Made by a program: the position numbers and the translations under genes
In this document: in pieces, positions 33,724-41,707 of the stretch
Layout: every line of letters starts with the position of its first letter
Position numbering within the stretch: the stretch's first letter is position 1
Assembly (NCBI GenBank): GCA_002701385.1
Contig: NZVD01000051.1
Coordinates: 177,626 to 219,332 of the forward strand
Direction of reading: 5' to 3'
Length of the DNA: 41,707 bases
Source of the DNA: Rhodopirellula sp.
GTDB lineage: Bacteria; Planctomycetota; Planctomycetia; Pirellulales; Pirellulaceae
Notes under the pieces: generated by a model
The model's input: only the letters and a program-made list of their open reading frames with translations
Told to the model about the DNA's origin: nothing
Databases searched by the model: none

Positions 33724-35136
33724 TTACTCGGGAATTTGGTAGTCGATAGTGCCATATTGTTGATGTCTGGAAATTTTGTCCATCGCGTGTAGGCCGGCAA
33801 GAATGAATTCGACGCAGGATGCTCTCACCGCTTCGTCGTCTGCGGCATTGACTTCGAACGCTTTGTTCCATACTTCGGGAACGTTCGAGAGTCGTTTTGC
33901 ATATTCGCTTGATGGAAGCAGATCTCCAACTTCAATCCTCACGCCTTTCCCGAAGATTTCAGCAATTTCCGCCAGTCCGTGTTCTTCAACATATTCTTCA
34001 AAGACCGTTTTGATTGCGGTACTGATGATATGGTCCAGAACCTGAGTCTCCGTCATTTGGTGACTACCCATCAGATCGAGTTCCAGTTTTCCCAGTGCAC
34101 TACTTACTAAATGAGCGAGATCACTGATGCGTGGGACGGCTGGTGATTCCTCTAGAAGAATCGCGCGACGTCGTGCGCTGGAGATCATTGTTTTATAATT
34201 CGCCAGCGAGAATCGTACGCTAACACCGGACTGCTGATCAACATACTTGCTACGACGTGCTTCGATCGTGATTTGCTCCAGGACTTCGAGCATGAATCGC
34301 GGAATCACGACAGGGTATTCATCGTTTGGTTCGTCTAAGTTTGATTCCTGTTGGGTGATCTCAATACCCAACTCCCGCTCTAAAGGGTAATGCGTTTGGA
34401 TCAGGGAGCCGATTCGGTCCTTTAGTTGAGGGATGACTTTGCCGCTGCGATTATACGTGGAGGGATTGGCGGAAAACAAAATCAGTACATCGAGGTCGAA
34501 TCGGATAGGGTATCCTCTGACCTGGACGTCACGTTCTTCCAGAATATTGAACAGACCGACCTGTACAAGCTCGTCCAGTTCGGGGAGTTCATTCATGGCG
34601 AAGATTCCCCGATGCATGCGCGGTATGAGTCCAAAATGTAAAGCCTCTTCGGCAGACATACTCGTACCAGCCAGAAGTTTTGCAGGATCGATCTCTCCAA
34701 TCACATCGGCAAATTTTGTTCCGGGTGCCAGTCGCTCCGTATAACGATCGTCCCGATGCCACCATGCGATGGGGACATCCGAATCGTCATGGGCGGCGAG
34801 AAAAGTTTTGGCCTGACTTGTAATTGGATGATAGGGATCTTCATGGATAGGGATCTCCGGAAGGTCCAGATAGGGAATGGCTTCATCCAGAAAATTGGCA
34901 AGCCTTCGCATGAGCCGACTTTTTGCCTGGCCTTTTTCACCCAGAAACAGCATGTCATGTCCCGCCAGCACGGCTAATGAAATCTCAGGGATCACCGTAT
35001 TTTCATAGCCAACAACCCCAGGGAATAGCGGGGCTCCGGACTTCAATAAAGCCGTAAAATTGGATTGTAGTTCTTCTTTGACGCTGCGACTTTGCCAGTC
35101 GGAGTCTTTAAGCTCTTTTAAGTTGGTTGGACGCAT
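33724..35136 (-). CDS. MoxR/Mg-chelatase-like AAA ATPase
   Basis: A 470-residue AAA+ ATPase. Walker A is GEKGQAKS at 66-73, with Ala where most P-loops have Gly, as in MoxR proteins. Walker B reads [16 protein letters not shown], with Asn182-Glu183 instead of Asp-Glu; the catalytic Glu is kept, and NELP at this place seems characteristic of this subfamily. Sensor 1 is [20 protein letters not shown], followed by [12 protein letters not shown]. It is distinct from the shorter MoxR in the central operon. With the vWA gene seven bases downstream it forms a two-component remodeling machine of unknown substrate. No sign of bacteriochlorophyll synthesis in the window, so a true Mg-chelatase role is unlikely. 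Confidence 0.88.
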   Translation of the reverse strand: MRPTNLKELKDSDWQSRSVKEELQSNFTALLKSGAPLFPGVVGYENTVIPEISLAVLAGHDMLFLGEKGQAKSRLMRRLANFLDEAIPYLDLPEIPIHEDPYHPITSQAKTFLAAHDDSDVPIAWWHRDDRYTERLAPGTKFADVIGEIDPAKLLAGTSMSAEEALHFGLIPRMHRGIFAMNELPELDELVQVGLFNILEERDVQVRGYPIRFDLDVLILFSANPSTYNRSGKVIPQLKDRIGSLIQTHYPLERELGIEITQQESNLDEPNDEYPVVIPRFMLEVLEQITIEARRSKYVDQQSGVSVRFSLANYKTMISSARRRAILLEESPAVPRISDLAHLVSSALGKLELDLMGSHQMTETQVLDHIISTAIKTVFEEYVEEHGLAEIAEIFGKGVRIEVGDLLPSSEYAKRLSNVPEVWNKAFEVNAADDEAVRASCVEFILAGLHAMDKISRHQQYGTIDYQIPE

Positions 35137-35155
35137 TAGCAGGTTTGTTTTCGAT

Positions 35156-35665
35156 TTATTGGTTGTTATACAAGTTAAGCGTGATATGGGCCTGACCCTG
35201 ATGGTGCCCTTCGTGCCAGTTAATAATGTTTAGCGTTGTTCTCAGGTCGAGCTCTTTACCTAGTCGCGGATGGATCCAGGTAAAAGAATCGAGTTGCTGT
35301 TCATTGAATTGACTGAGTGTGTCCAGCATGATCGCGCGGCCATCATTTAAGACTTGCCTGATTTCGTCGACAGTAGGAATGTCATCGTCAGGTGTTGAAC
35401 CACCTTGAAATCGTTCCCAGATGTTTTTGTGCTTTGCGTCTTCATGTCGTTTGGCGAGACGGTCGACACCAAATAATTCTTCCGTGATTCCAATGTGCAC
35501 TAATTGCCAGGCAATGTGCGCACGGCCTTCTCCGGGACGCCAGCCCAGCACCTGCGCCGGATTATCCATGGCGGCAATTTGCTCCAGAGTTAAAAGTGTT
35601 CTTGTTCGATTGAAAGCAAAGGTTTCTTTGAAGGTCTCGATCATTTCATTTATTTCGTTAAACAA
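35156..35665 (-). CDS. DinB-family metal-binding protein
   Basis: A 169-residue four-helix-bundle protein of the DinB/YfiT-like superfamily. The metal site is suggested by His57 ([12 protein letters not shown]) and the C-terminal [11 protein letters not shown] (His151, His155). Family members include thiol-dependent transferases as well as proteins of unknown role, and no residue visible here separates these. Its ATG lies only about 13 bases downstream of a strong terminator that ends the ilvD transcript. The AAA gene begins 19 bases after its stop. A link to the AAA/vWA pair is possible but unproven. Confidence 0.8.
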   Translation of the reverse strand: MFNEINEMIETFKETFAFNRTRTLLTLEQIAAMDNPAQVLGWRPGEGRAHIAWQLVHIGITEELFGVDRLAKRHEDAKHKNIWERFQGGSTPDDDIPTVDEIRQVLNDGRAIMLDTLSQFNEQQLDSFTWIHPRLGKELDLRTTLNIINWHEGHHQGQAHITLNLYNNQ

Positions 35666-35678
35666 TAGTGTTGTAGCT

Positions 35679-35713
35679 AAAAAAACAGATCTGACAATTG
35701 CCGCCAGATCTGT
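35679..35713 (-). terminator. Intrinsic terminator after ilvD
   Basis: On the minus strand ACAGATCTG (35713-35705) and CAGATCTGT (35693-35685) form a perfect nine-pair stem with an 11-base loop, followed at once by a run of seven T. This is a textbook rho-independent terminator, 30 bases after the ilvD stop and just before the DinB start. It should largely separate ilvD from the DinB/AAA/vWA genes. Confidence 0.85.
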
Positions 35714-35742
35714 AAATAGGTTATTAATTTGTCTTATTACGA

Positions 35743-37422
35743 TTATTCATCAGTAACACATCCTTCGGAAGCGCTCTTTACACATTTTATATATTTGTAA
35801 AGTGTGCCTCGGTTTACTTTGTAAGCAGGTGCTTCCCATTGAGCCGCTCGCGTTGCCAATTCATCGTCGCTCAGATCCACATTAATAACATTGTTTTCAG
35901 CATCGATTGTAATCGTATCTCCGTTTTGAATCAGTGCGATGGGGCCGCCCACTTGAGCTTCAGGAGTTACGTGCCCGACGATGAAGCCGTGAGAGCCTCC
36001 GGAGAATCGGCCATCGGTCATCATCGCGACTTTGTCACCAAGTCCAGCTCCCATGATGGCGGAGGTGGGAGTTAGCATTTCTGGCATTCCGGGTCCACCG
36101 GTGGGGCCTTCATAGCGAATGATAACAACATTGCCAGCAACGATCTTTCCATCTTCAAGTGCCTGAAGCATGTCTTCTTCGCTATCAAAACAATTCGCCG
36201 TACCTGTGAATACGAGTCCTTCTTTACCAGTGATTTTTGCCACGGCCCCTTCCGGGGCAACGTTTCCACGCAGGATACGCAGGTGCCCGGAGGACTTGAT
36301 CGGTTCTTCCACGGTTTGGACAATCGTTTGTCCTTCAGCCAATCCGGGGAGTGCGGCAAGATTCTCGCCCAGCGATTTTCCGGTAACCGTCAGGCAGTCA
36401 CCATTCAGGTAGCCTTTATCCAGCATGTACTTCATGACCGCTGGTGTGCCTCCCACGCTGTGTAGGTCTTCCTGAACGAATTTTCCTGATGGTTTCAAGT
36501 CGCCAATATAGGGGACTCGGTCACTGACTGCCTGGAAATCATCAATACTAAGTTCAATGTCAACACTCCGAGCGATGGCCAGTAAGTGCAACACAGCGTT
36601 CGTCGATCCGCCTAGGGCCATCACCATCACCATGGCATTCTCAAAAGCTTCGCGTGTCATGATGTCACGGGGCTTGAGGTCCATGGTCATAAGATTATGG
36701 ATGGCAGCTCCTGCTTCATGGCATTCCGTGATTTTGTCAGGATCTACAGCCGGAATGGATGCGGAGTAGGGGAGTGACATTCCCATCGCTTCAATGGCCG
36801 TTGCCATGGTATTAGCTGTGTACATACCTCCACAGGCACCTGCACCTGGACAGGAATTTCGGACAATAGCCTGACGGGTTTCGTCGTCGATCTTGTCGGT
36901 AAGATACTCCCCATAACTTTGGAAGGCTGACACGATATCAAGCTTCTGGTTGTTGTAGCAACCAGGCTTAATTGTTCCACCGTAAACCATCAATGCAGGA
37001 CGGTTTAGTCGTCCCATTGCCATAATACAGCCGGGCATGTTTTTGTCGCATCCGGGGATCGTAATTAAGGCATCGTACCACTGAGCTCCCATAATGGTTT
37101 CAATCGAATCTGCAATGAGGTCGCGCGATTGAAGCGAGAAGCTCATCCCATCCGTTCCCATACTGATTCCATCAGATACGCCAACGGTATTAAAACGCAT
37201 TCCATACAGTCCGGATTCGGTGACACCCTTTTTAACTTCTTCAGATAGGTCCAGCAGGTGCATATTGCAGGGGTTGCCTTCATACCAGACACTTGCGATC
37301 CCTACCTGAGCTTTATTCATGTCATCTTCGGACATGCCGGTTGCGTAGAGCATGGCCTGTGAGGCGCCTTGGCTTCGTGGCTGGGTAATACGCGAGCTGT
37401 ATTTGTTCAAGGAGTCGGTCAT
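35743..37422 (-). CDS. ilvD: Dihydroxy-acid dehydratase
   Basis: Third enzyme of branched-chain amino acid synthesis; dehydrates dihydroxy-isovalerate and dihydroxy-methylvalerate in the cytoplasm. The 559 residues fit the family. The three [2Fe-2S] cysteines are visible: Cys52 in [10 protein letters not shown], Cys125 in [11 protein letters not shown] (next to Lys126, the carbamylated residue in known structures) and Cys197 in [16 protein letters not shown]. The end of the enzyme contains [12 protein letters not shown] and [13 protein letters not shown]. The position of these residues indicates the [2Fe-2S] class rather than the [4Fe-4S] one. No other ilv genes are adjacent. The transcript ends at the terminator downstream. 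Confidence 0.96.
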   Translation of the reverse strand: MTDSLNKYSSRITQPRSQGASQAMLYATGMSEDDMNKAQVGIASVWYEGNPCNMHLLDLSEEVKKGVTESGLYGMRFNTVGVSDGISMGTDGMSFSLQSRDLIADSIETIMGAQWYDALITIPGCDKNMPGCIMAMGRLNRPALMVYGGTIKPGCYNNQKLDIVSAFQSYGEYLTDKIDDETRQAIVRNSCPGAGACGGMYTANTMATAIEAMGMSLPYSASIPAVDPDKITECHEAGAAIHNLMTMDLKPRDIMTREAFENAMVMVMALGGSTNAVLHLLAIARSVDIELSIDDFQAVSDRVPYIGDLKPSGKFVQEDLHSVGGTPAVMKYMLDKGYLNGDCLTVTGKSLGENLAALPGLAEGQTIVQTVEEPIKSSGHLRILRGNVAPEGAVAKITGKEGLVFTGTANCFDSEEDMLQALEDGKIVAGNVVIIRYEGPTGGPGMPEMLTPTSAIMGAGLGDKVAMMTDGRFSGGSHGFIVGHVTPEAQVGGPIALIQNGDTITIDAENNVINVDLSDDELATRAAQWEAPAYKVNRGTLYKYIKCVKSASEGCVTDE

Positions 37423-37482
37423 TTGGTTTTAGTCTCTGTGAGGCAATGGGTAAAAAGTGATTGGACGACGATATTTGCATAT

Positions 37483-37494
37483 GGCGTAATCGCC
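37483..37494. promoter_or_regulatory. Short inverted repeat in the ilvD / DUF1080 divergent region
   Basis: GGCG-TAAT-CGCC is a perfect four-base-arm dyad located 61 bases upstream of the ilvD start. It could be an operator half-site pair, but arms this short also arise by chance. Confidence 0.2.
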
Positions 37495-37543
37495 TAGCAG
37501 TACATCGGCGTAGGCATTTATTTTAGAATTGAATGACTGACCT

Positions 37544-37552
37544 TGCTAGAAT
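37544..37552 (+). promoter_or_regulatory. Extended -10 promoter candidate for the DUF1080 gene
   Basis: TGCTAGAAT matches an extended -10 element (TG, one base, then five of six of TATAAT). No good -35 box is present at the expected spacing. It lies about 70 bases before the ATG at 37621. Confidence 0.3.
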
Positions 37553-37620
37553 GCTATTGCTCTTCCTGTACAGGTATTCATTTGAATTATCTTTCTCAAA
37601 TCAGATTGGATAGAAGATCT

Positions 37621-38274
37621 ATGACCAGACTACTCTGTTTTCTCGCCTTAGTCTTTGTAGTGGGGGTATCTGCACTTGACGCTAAAGAACCGAATCAGCT
37701 TGAAAAGGGATTCGAGTCGATCTTTGATGGTAAATCATTCAAGGGATGGGAAGGGAATATGAAATGGTTCCGGATCGAGGACGGCGCGATTATTGCCGGC
37801 AGTCATCGTCAGACCATTCCCAATAACGAATTTTTGTGTACCACCAAAACTTATGGCGATTTTGAGTTGAGATTGCAGGCCAGATTGATTGGTAAAGCTT
37901 ATCGTAATGCGGGGATTCAGTTTCGCAGTAAGAGGATCCCTAACCATCATGAAGTGATCGGCTATCAATGTGATATGGGAGTGATGGGGGAGAATAACAT
38001 CTGGGGCTGGTTGTATGACGAGTCTCGTCGCCGCAAGTTTTTAGTGGAAGCACCTCAAAAACCGGTTATTGACCATTTCCGCAAGGATGACTGGAACGAC
38101 GTTGTGATTCGTTGTGAAGGAAAACAGATCCAAATTTGGATCAACGGGATCTCTACGGTTAAGTACTCTGAAGAGGACTCAGCGATTGCTCGTTCTGGGG
38201 TGATTGGCCTCCAGGTTCATGGTGGCCCAGCGCAAGAAGCTTCTTATCGCCATATCAGGATCAGAACGCTTTAA
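37621..38274 (+). CDS. Secreted DUF1080 (3-keto-disaccharide hydrolase-like) protein
   Basis: A 217-residue secreted protein. The signal peptide covers LLCFLALVFVVGVSALDAKE (cleavage near residue 22). The mature part is a DUF1080 concanavalin-like sheet: FESIFDGKSFKGWEGNMKWF at the start, EDGAIIAGS, the family block DFELRLQARL with NAGIQFRSKRIPNHHEVIG, then DDWNDVVIRCEGKQIQIWIN and GVIGLQVHGG near the end. Planctomycetes carry many paralogues, thought to act on or bind glycosides. I chose the ATG at 37621 because the longer in-frame start at 37543 would bury the signal peptide behind 26 residues. Confidence 0.88.
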   Translation: MTRLLCFLALVFVVGVSALDAKEPNQLEKGFESIFDGKSFKGWEGNMKWFRIEDGAIIAGSHRQTIPNNEFLCTTKTYGDFELRLQARLIGKAYRNAGIQFRSKRIPNHHEVIGYQCDMGVMGENNIWGWLYDESRRRKFLVEAPQKPVIDHFRKDDWNDVVIRCEGKQIQIWINGISTVKYSEEDSAIARSGVIGLQVHGGPAQEASYRHIRIRTL

Positions 38275-38566
38275 GAATTGCCACTTTTGTTGCTTGTTCT
38301 ACAGAGCGGATATTGATTGTTTCTTAAAGGTAAACGGCCGATCTTTACACAAAAACCACGTGTCCTTATTGGGAATTTAATGGCCTAATCACTCGCAAGA
38401 AATGACCAAGTCTTAGCGGGATCACAATGCTCCTAGTACAATGGTAGAGTAATATTGTGGAGCGAATTTCGTTTGCTGTGGACAGTATGAGCGAAACCGT
38501 GTTAATTTCACTTGACCCTGCACTAATAATTAGAGTTAAACGAGGAATTGGGGCTGAAGAGAGAAT
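38275..38566. other. 292-base intergenic region before the giant gene
   Basis: No gene is visible here. TTGACC at 38512-38517 is a good -35-like box, but the bases 17-18 positions downstream (TTAAAC) are a poor -10. GAGAG just before the ATG at 38567 could serve as a ribosome site. No terminator for the DUF1080 gene stands out. Confidence 0.35.
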
Positions 38567-41500
38567 ATGCCAATGAGTTTACGACGTAAAACTAAACCAG
38601 TTTTATCCTCCAAAGACCGTCGATCTATCGAAAAGAAAGTCGCTGCGCGGCTTTCTTTGGAAACGCTGGAAAAACGTGAATTACTTGCAGCCGACTTGGT
38701 TGGTGGTCTGGCTGATTTGGCCGAGGGCGAAGGCGACCCGAAAGTTCAAATGCGATTGATCGCTACCGATTTACAGGGGCAGCCTCTTGATACTCTCTAT
38801 ATAAATCAGGCCTTTCATTTAAACGGTTATGTCAAAGACCTTCGTGCTGATGCCAAAGGCGCATTTACATCCTACATGGATATTGATTTCCACAAGGGAC
38901 TGGTTGAGGCGATCGGTGCGATTTCCCATGCGGAGCCATATAACAACTTTAAGTCGGGAAGTGTCGATGTTTCGGGATCATTAGGTGTGATTGACGAAGT
39001 TGGTGGCATGGCCGGACTCACCGAACTGGGGGGAGACGAACGACTTGTGTTCACGGTGCCGATGCGGGCGATCGGTGCTGGTACCGTGGTGTTTGATGGA
39101 AATGCAGCTGATACATTGCCGGCTCACCAAGTGCTTGTTTATGGTGAAAATGATGAGGTACCGCCATCACTCATTACGTTTGCAGATTTATCTTTGGAAA
39201 TCAGTGACTTAGGGTCATTGCCTTACAGCGAAGATTTTAATGATGGCTCGGCGGATGCCATGACTGTTACTCAGGGTTCTTTTGAAATACAGCAAAATCG
39301 CTATCAATCGACGCCGGCCAATGCACAGGACACGGCGATAACTGTGATTGACTTGACTGCCGACATCCCGTCAAAGACTCGATTTCAATCGACAATCAAT
39401 CTGGAGTATGCGAATAATCGACGACGCAATGCGCATTTGGTGTTTGCATATCAGGATGCCGACAATTACAAATTTGCAGGATTGAATGCTGAGTCAAGTC
39501 GGTGGGTAATCTCGGAAGTGGTTAACGGGCAAACTAGAGAGCTTCGTCGAAGTAACGTGAATCCGACTCAGAATAAGAATTATCAGTTGGAGTTAGTGAT
39601 TGATGGCTCACGAGCTACTTTAAGTGTGGATGGAGTGACTAAAGTTGCGAACACATTTAGTGGTAACTTAAACGTTGGCAAGTTTGGTTTGCTGGCTGAC
39701 GGTGCGAATAGTCGCTTCGACAATGTACATATTTCAGAGATATTCCCGGTACCGCTGTCTGAGCAGGATGTGGCGGAGACGGTGAAGGGCCAATCCATCA
39801 CGATTAATGTGTTGGCCAATGACAGCCACGAGCAGGATGGGGCGGCGCTCCATATTGTCTCGGTGGAAGGTGTGGATAATGCTACCGTTGAGTTGCAGGA
39901 CAACAATAGTGATAACAAAGCCGACGTTTTAGTCTTTACTCCGGATAGTGATTTTACTGGTTCTGAGATATTTACCTATGTGGTTGGAGATTCCAACGGC
40001 CAGACGGATTCGGCGGATGTACTGGTTGATGTGCTTCCAGGGATTCCATTAGAAGAAGATTTCAGCTCGGAATCACCAGCTGGTTTCGAGGTGGTGACCG
40101 GTAATTGGCGAGTAGAGAATGGCGCGTATGTTGCTCAGAATCGGGGAGGTCGTTCACTGGCTAAAATCCGTACAGGAGCCGTCAATCCGACTGAAACGGA
40201 ATTTTCTGCAACCATCTCGATGCCACGAGTGTCCGGATATAACTCCAATGTCGAGTTGGTTTTCGACTATGTCGACGGGGATAACTATAAATTTGTCGGT
40301 GGAAGTGTCGACAGTCGTATGTGGTATCTGGGGAAGGTCAGTAATGGTCAGCGAAGTGTCACGCAGACTGTAAGGGCCGAAATTGGGCGTCAGGAATATG
40401 AATTGGTCGTGGTGATTCGCGGTAAATCGCTCACCTTTGAAGTTGGAGAAGAGACAGTATTAAGTCACGACTACGAAGTGGCTCCTAATGCCGGGTTGTT
40501 TGGTTTAGCTGCCGATCGTGCCAAGCCTGTTGTAGATGATATTAGGATTCGTGAATTTGTACCGGCTCCGGTTGCCGAGGACGATGCAGTACAGACGGTA
40601 GTCAATACGCCTGTAGATATTGCTGTGTTAGGCAATGATGGTCATGAAACCGATGGGACGTTTATTTACATAGAGTCTGTTTCTAGTGTTGAGAACGGAA
40701 CGGCAGAGCTGAAAGACACTAATGATGATGGCAAGAACGATACGATTACGTTTACGCCAGCCACGGATTATCGTGGTACGACGTCTTTGGAGTATGTGGT
40801 CAGGGATAATGATGGCCAGACGGACCGCGGCGATGTCTTGATCACGGTGGCAGCCGCGTTGCCGTTGGAGGTGGACTTCGATGACGGTACTGCCGTTGAC
40901 TTTAATTACACGTCGAACAAGTGGCGTTTTAACGGTGGTGGGTTCCAGTCGACGGATACTCGCAGTGTGAACATTGCGACGACGAACCTTGGTGTTGAAC
41001 TTCCGGGTAAATACAAGGTTGGTGCAGTTCAAACGACTCAGGGATACCTTGCTAGCGGGTTCGTATTTAATTACACGGACGTTAGTAATTACAAGTACGT
41101 CCGCCAGACGAGCCAGGGTTACCAGATAGGTCAGGTAGTCTCAGGTCGTAATACGGTATTGAAGAACATTCGAGAGACGGTTCGCACGGATCGTAGTTAT
41201 GAATTAGAGCTTCACGTGGAGAATCAGCAGGTAAGTCTTCTTGCCGACGGTGTTGTGAAGGCGAGTGTGACGGTTGATGGTACGTTGAATGACGGCCAGG
41301 TAGGGTTGTACACGTACCGTAGTCAGACGAAATTCGATGACTTCTTCGTGAAGGAAATTGTTCCCACGCCGGTGGCCGTGGATGATACGCGTCAGACGAT
41401 CGTGAATACGCCAGTGACGTTGAATGTGGTAGCCAATGACAGTCACGATGTGGACGGTACGGCGTTCTCGATCGTGAGTGTGACTCAGCCAGAGCATGGG

Positions 41501-41707
41501 AGTGTGACGTTTGACGCTGGGGCAGGTACGGTGACGTATACTCCCTCGGCGGACTGGCGAGGTCAGGCGGAGTTTAGTTATACGGTAGCGGATGATGCGA
41601 ATGTGACACGCAGTGACCGCGGCGATGTCTTGATCACGGTGGCAGCCGCGTTGCCGTTGGAGGTGGACTTCGATGACGGTACTGCCGTTGACTTTAATTA
41701 CACGTCG
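38567..41707 (+). CDS. Giant modular LEPR-XLL-type surface/secreted protein (3' end outside window)
   Basis: The frame from ATG 38567 stays open to the last base (1047 codons). The N-terminus is basic and ends in LETLEKRELLAAD, the LEPR-XLL-type motif of planctomycete giant exported proteins. After a first domain of about 215 residues come repeated modules starting at 39218, 40043, 40859 and 41651 (275, 272 and 264 codons apart). Each has a concanavalin/LamG-like sandwich opening with a PLEEDF-like motif and containing DADNYKF, DGDNYKF or DVSNYKY, then a cadherin/Ig-like domain with VLANDSHEQDG, VLGNDGHETDG or VVANDSHDVDG. Asp-rich loops suggest calcium binding. Codon use changes sharply near 40580. 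Likely role in adhesion or glycan binding; inferred. Confidence 0.85.
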   Translation, partial: MPMSLRRKTKPVLSSKDRRSIEKKVAARLSLETLEKRELLAADLVGGLADLAEGEGDPKVQMRLIATDLQGQPLDTLYINQAFHLNGYVKDLRADAKGAFTSYMDIDFHKGLVEAIGAISHAEPYNNFKSGSVDVSGSLGVIDEVGGMAGLTELGGDERLVFTVPMRAIGAGTVVFDGNAADTLPAHQVLVYGENDEVPPSLITFADLSLEISDLGSLPYSEDFNDGSADAMTVTQGSFEIQQNRYQSTPANAQDTAITVIDLTADIPSKTRFQSTINLEYANNRRRNAHLVFAYQDADNYKFAGLNAESSRWVISEVVNGQTRELRRSNVNPTQNKNYQLELVIDGSRATLSVDGVTKVANTFSGNLNVGKFGLLADGANSRFDNVHISEIFPVPLSEQDVAETVKGQSITINVLANDSHEQDGAALHIVSVEGVDNATVELQDNNSDNKADVLVFTPDSDFTGSEIFTYVVGDSNGQTDSADVLVDVLPGIPLEEDFSSESPAGFEVVTGNWRVENGAYVAQNRGGRSLAKIRTGAVNPTETEFSATISMPRVSGYNSNVELVFDYVDGDNYKFVGGSVDSRMWYLGKVSNGQRSVTQTVRAEIGRQEYELVVVIRGKSLTFEVGEETVLSHDYEVAPNAGLFGLAADRAKPVVDDIRIREFVPAPVAEDDAVQTVVNTPVDIAVLGNDGHETDGTFIYIESVSSVENGTAELKDTNDDGKNDTITFTPATDYRGTTSLEYVVRDNDGQTDRGDVLITVAAALPLEVDFDDGTAVDFNYTSNKWRFNGGGFQSTDTRSVNIATTNLGVELPGKYKVGAVQTTQGYLASGFVFNYTDVSNYKYVRQTSQGYQIGQVVSGRNTVLKNIRETVRTDRSYELELHVENQQVSLLADGVVKASVTVDGTLNDGQVGLYTYRSQTKFDDFFVKEIVPTPVAVDDTRQTIVNTPVTLNVVANDSHDVDGTAFSIVSVTQPEHGSVTFDAGAGTVTYTPSADWRGQAEFSYTVADDANVTRSDRGDVLITVAAALPLEVDFDDGTAVDFNYTS
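40823..40915 (+). repeat. Perfect 93-base direct repeat, copy 1
   Basis: Identical base for base to 41615-41707, at a spacing of 792 bases, which is exactly one module. It spans the end of one cadherin-like domain and the start of the next concanavalin-like domain. Confidence 0.97.
41615..41707 (+). repeat. Perfect 93-base direct repeat, copy 2 (runs to window end)
   Basis: Second copy of 40823-40915. Identity is still complete at the last base of the window, so the true repeat is longer than 93 bases. Confidence 0.97.

Larger units (their letters stand above)
39218..41707 (+). repeat. Tandem ~800-base coding modules
   Basis: Three complete modules and the start of a fourth lie head to tail inside the giant gene (39218-40042, 40043-40858, 40859-41650, 41651 onward). 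Modules 1 and 2 are related mainly at protein level. The junction into modules 3 and 4 is identical at DNA level. The array continues past the window. Confidence 0.8.

Noticed and set aside
33724-35136. True magnesium chelatase subunit for chlorophyll synthesis
   Set aside because: No other tetrapyrrole/chlorophyll genes are nearby, the Walker B reads Asn-Glu, and the partner vWA protein matches general MoxR-vWA pairs.
35685-35713. Inverted repeat containing AGATCT as a transcription-factor operator
   Set aside because: The adjoining run of seven T on the minus strand and the position right after ilvD fit an intrinsic terminator far better.
40628-41032. 134-codon minus-strand open frame in the giant gene (also 41204-41497 and 39583-39918)
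   Set aside because: The ACG/CGT-rich codons of the plus-strand gene rarely give stops on the opposite strand. The Arg/Thr/Ile-rich products look like antisense artefacts.
38567-41707. CRISPR or tandem-repeat noncoding array
   Set aside because: The repeats are long (about 800 bases), in frame, and encode consistent protein domains throughout.

Overview
The window looks like a chromosomal segment of a planctomycete, probably a Pirellulales-type organism with moderate GC. Four things suggest this: the N-terminal LETLEKRELLAAD motif (the LEPR-XLL type) on a giant modular protein at the right edge; a secreted DUF1080 protein; NPCBM-like and squalene-cyclase-fold proteins encoded beside MoxR/von Willebrand A (vWA) genes; and many secreted proteins without assigned function. 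All family names come from reading the translations; no database search was run. I see no tRNA, rRNA, CRISPR array, insertion sequence or prophage. No gap between genes exceeds 300 bases; the longest is 292 bases at 38275-38566.

Left region (1-7444): terminal-oxidase biogenesis. A left-truncated heme A synthase is followed by heme O synthase, cytochrome c oxidase subunits III and IV, an ABC-2 transporter (ATPase plus permease), an SCO copper-delivery protein, a DUF420 membrane protein and a small CPTC membrane protein. All are on the plus strand with short gaps or overlaps. A convergent DUF983 gene closes the block. Catalytic subunits I and II are not in the window and presumably lie to the left.

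Central region (7571-22498): ten consecutive plus-strand genes, spaced from -50 to +13 bases, form one apparent operon. In order they encode a small membrane protein, a PQQ-type beta-propeller, a MoxR AAA ATPase, a DUF58 protein, a BatA-like vWA membrane protein, a second vWA membrane protein, a 1004-residue membrane-anchored coiled-coil protein, a small secreted protein, a Tat-type squalene-cyclase-fold protein and an NPCBM-like secreted protein. This is the best candidate in the window for an undescribed system. I infer that a cytoplasmic MoxR/DUF58 pair acts on a large envelope assembly.

Region 22530-28622: divergent glycolytic genes (ApgM-type phosphoglycerate mutase and glucose-6-phosphate isomerase), a UPF0173 metallo-hydrolase, two secreted DUF6263-like proteins, a Rieske ferredoxin and a MazG-like pyrophosphohydrolase with a cysteine-rich tail.

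Region 28801-37422: a secreted/membrane protein and an ABC ATPase face a minus-strand block. That block holds ilvD, then, after a strong intrinsic terminator, a DinB-family protein, a second MoxR-like AAA ATPase and its vWA partner.

Right edge (37621-41707): a secreted DUF1080 protein, then a giant modular surface or secreted protein that is still open at the window end. It is built from repeats of a concanavalin-like domain plus a cadherin/Ig-like domain. A perfect 93-base duplication and an abrupt change in codon use point to recent module amplification.
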